Shown one piece after another: positions 5,321 to 6,561 of a stretch of 6,561 nt of DNA. The notes under the pieces are model-generated. The model was given only the letters and a program-made list of their open reading frames with translations, was not told the origin of the DNA and ran no database searches. The position numbers and the translations under genes are program-made. Origin of the DNA: Burkholderiales bacterium (lineage in GTDB: Bacteria > Pseudomonadota > Gammaproteobacteria > Burkholderiales > SG8-39); contig JAENXP010000137.1 in the NCBI GenBank assembly GCA_016649475.1, positions 1 through 6,561 on the forward strand. Reading direction: 5' to 3'. The number at the start of each line of letters is the position of its first letter. The stretch's first letter is position 1.

Positions 5321-6487
5321 ATGGATTTTCAACTCAACGAAGCGCAGAACATGCTGGTGGAACTGGCCGACCGCATGGGCCGCGAACAGTTCGCGCCCAA
5401 GGCCGCGCGCTGGGACCGCGAGCACGAATACCCCTATGAGAATGTCGAGGCGCTGCGCCGCGCCGGACTGCTGGGAATGACCATACCCAAAAAATTCGGC
5501 GGACCGGAGCGGCCGCTGATCGACGTGGTGCTGGCAATCGAACAGGTCGCGAAATATTGCGGCGTGACGGCGCGCATCGTGGTCGAGACCAACATGGGCG
5601 CGCTGGGCTGCGTCATGGCTTACGGCAGCGAGGCGCAGCAACGCGGGCTCGCGCGCCGCGTGCTGGAGGACGGCGACAAGCCGGCCATAGGCATGACCGA
5701 ACCCGGTGCCGGCACCGATCTGACCGCGCTCAAGACCAGGGCGGTGGAGCGCGACGGGGTCTACGTGGTGGACGGCACCAAACACTGGATCACCGGCGGC
5801 GGCATCTCCAAGACCAATCTGATTTTTGCGCGCATCATCGATCGCGACGGCAAGGACCAGGGCATAGGCGGAATCCTGGTCGATCTGGGAACGCCGGGTT
5901 TCTCCATCGGGCGGGTGGAGGATGCCATGGGGCTGCGCGGAATTCCGGAAGCAGAACTGATTTTCGAGAACTGCGAAGTGCCGGCTGCGAACCTGGTCGT
6001 ACGCGATCCGAAGGACGGGTTCAAGAAGCTCATGAACGGCTATAACGCGCAGCGCATAGGCGCTTCCTCGGTCGCGCTCGGAATTGCGCGCGGCGCACAC
6101 GATCTGGCGCTGGACTACATGGGGAAGCGTGCAGCATTCGGCAAGAAACTCAAGGAGTTTCAGGGGCTGGACTGGATGATGGCCGAGAGCGAAATGCAGC
6201 TCGAGGCGGCGCGGCTGCTGGTCTATCGCGCGGCCTGCAATGCGCGCCGGCTGGCGAACAACGTCATGCTGCCGCAGATGAAGGAAGCGTCGATCGCGAA
6301 GGCGTTTACCGGACATGCGGCTTTCGAAGTCGTAAGCGAGTCGCTGCAGATGTTCGGCGCCGCCGGTTATTCGCGCGACCTTCCGCTGGAGCGCATGCTG
6401 CGCGATGTGCGCATGTTCCAGATCGGCGGCGGAACCACCCAGGCGCAACTCAACATGATCGCGCGCAGCATATTTCCGCCAGGCTGA
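5321..6487 (+). CDS. Acyl-CoA dehydrogenase-fold flavoprotein, probable sulfinyl-CoA desulfinase (Acd-like)
   Basis: Encodes 388 residues, the normal length for the acyl-CoA dehydrogenase superfamily. FAD/substrate motifs are present: MTEPGAGTDL (125-134), KHWITGGG (154-161), RAAFG (270-274), FQ (280-281), and QMFGAAGYSRDLPLER near the C-terminus. The catalytic base is missing at both known sites: the Glu of the QIYEGT motif is Gly370 (QIGGGT, 367-372), and the alternative site used by isovaleryl-CoA dehydrogenase is Gln244 (YNAQR). Arg85 (TARIVVETN) lies where the Advenella 3-sulfinopropionyl-CoA desulfinase has its functional Arg84. As I recall, that enzyme also has Gln (246) and Gly (366) at the two base positions and makes propionyl-CoA and sulfite without dehydrogenating. 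AAAGGA lies 7 nt before the ATG at 5321. It is probably cotranscribed with the upstream hydratase gene. Fold is certain; desulfinase is the best reading, and another non-dehydrogenase role is possible. Confidence 0.85.
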   Translation: MDFQLNEAQNMLVELADRMGREQFAPKAARWDREHEYPYENVEALRRAGLLGMTIPKKFGGPERPLIDVVLAIEQVAKYCGVTARIVVETNMGALGCVMAYGSEAQQRGLARRVLEDGDKPAIGMTEPGAGTDLTALKTRAVERDGVYVVDGTKHWITGGGISKTNLIFARIIDRDGKDQGIGGILVDLGTPGFSIGRVEDAMGLRGIPEAELIFENCEVPAANLVVRDPKDGFKKLMNGYNAQRIGASSVALGIARGAHDLALDYMGKRAAFGKKLKEFQGLDWMMAESEMQLEAARLLVYRAACNARRLANNVMLPQMKEASIAKAFTGHAAFEVVSESLQMFGAAGYSRDLPLERMLRDVRMFQIGGGTTQAQLNMIARSIFPPG

Positions 6488-6561
6488 AGGCGGAGCGAGG
6501 CACTCCTGCGGGCTCGCGCAGCGGGCATTTCCGGTCCGGGCGCGAAGAAATCCAGTGCGCA
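6488..6561. other. Short tail without a recognisable gene
   Basis: Seventy-four bases remain after the last stop. A 5-bp stem (CTGCG with CGCAG, starting near 6507) is present but lacks a T-tract, so it is not a convincing terminator. No start codon with a good ribosome binding site is visible. Confidence 0.3.

Noticed and set aside
5249..6448. Long open frame (399 codons) on the minus strand opposite the acyl-CoA dehydrogenase-like gene
   Set aside because: It is the antisense shadow of a well-supported gene, with a His/Arg-rich composition and no domain.

Overview
The window looks like chromosomal DNA of a GC-rich (roughly 60%) betaproteobacterium, probably near Burkholderiales or Rhodocyclales. 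This rests on strong G/C third-position bias, AAGGA-type ribosome binding sites, and the gene set; it is an inference, since there is no rRNA or other marker gene. No mobile element, CRISPR array or tRNA is visible.

Layout, left to right. (1) The C-terminal part of a cystathionine beta-lyase (1-555, +), cut by the window edge just after its PLP lysine. (2) A small cysteine-rich protein of unknown function (673-918, +), with its own likely sigma70 promoter. (3) A short convergent gap holding a perfect 12-bp-arm dyad of two consensus DnaA boxes and a third near-box (949-986). (4) A bacteriohemerythrin (1074-1547, -) with a near-consensus FNR/ANR box placed as for activation. (5) A divergent Gfo/Idh/MocA-family oxidoreductase (1754-2746, +). 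(6) A 139-bp convergent gap with hairpins, one being a plausible terminator for the minus strand. (7) A soluble Ser/Thr protein kinase with a C-terminal cyclic-nucleotide-binding domain (2886-4160, -), behind a near-consensus promoter. (8) A divergent two-gene operon (4483-6487, +): a crotonase-fold enoyl-CoA hydratase, then, 28 nt later, an acyl-CoA dehydrogenase-fold protein.

The most interesting point is the last gene. It has the fold and FAD-binding motifs of acyl-CoA dehydrogenases but lacks a catalytic Glu/Asp at both positions where the superfamily puts it: Gln244 and Gly370 stand there. It also has an Arg at residue 85. As far as I recall, this Gln/Gly/Arg combination is the signature of 3-sulfinopropionyl-CoA desulfinase (Acd of Advenella mimigardefordensis), which removes sulfite from a sulfinyl-CoA thioester instead of dehydrogenating. 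The operon may therefore act in organosulfur breakdown rather than ordinary beta-oxidation. The kinase-CNB fusion and the oxygen-linked control suggested for the hemerythrin are the next most notable points. Apart from the hydratase/desulfinase-like pair, the genes seem to be separate transcription units without an evident common pathway.
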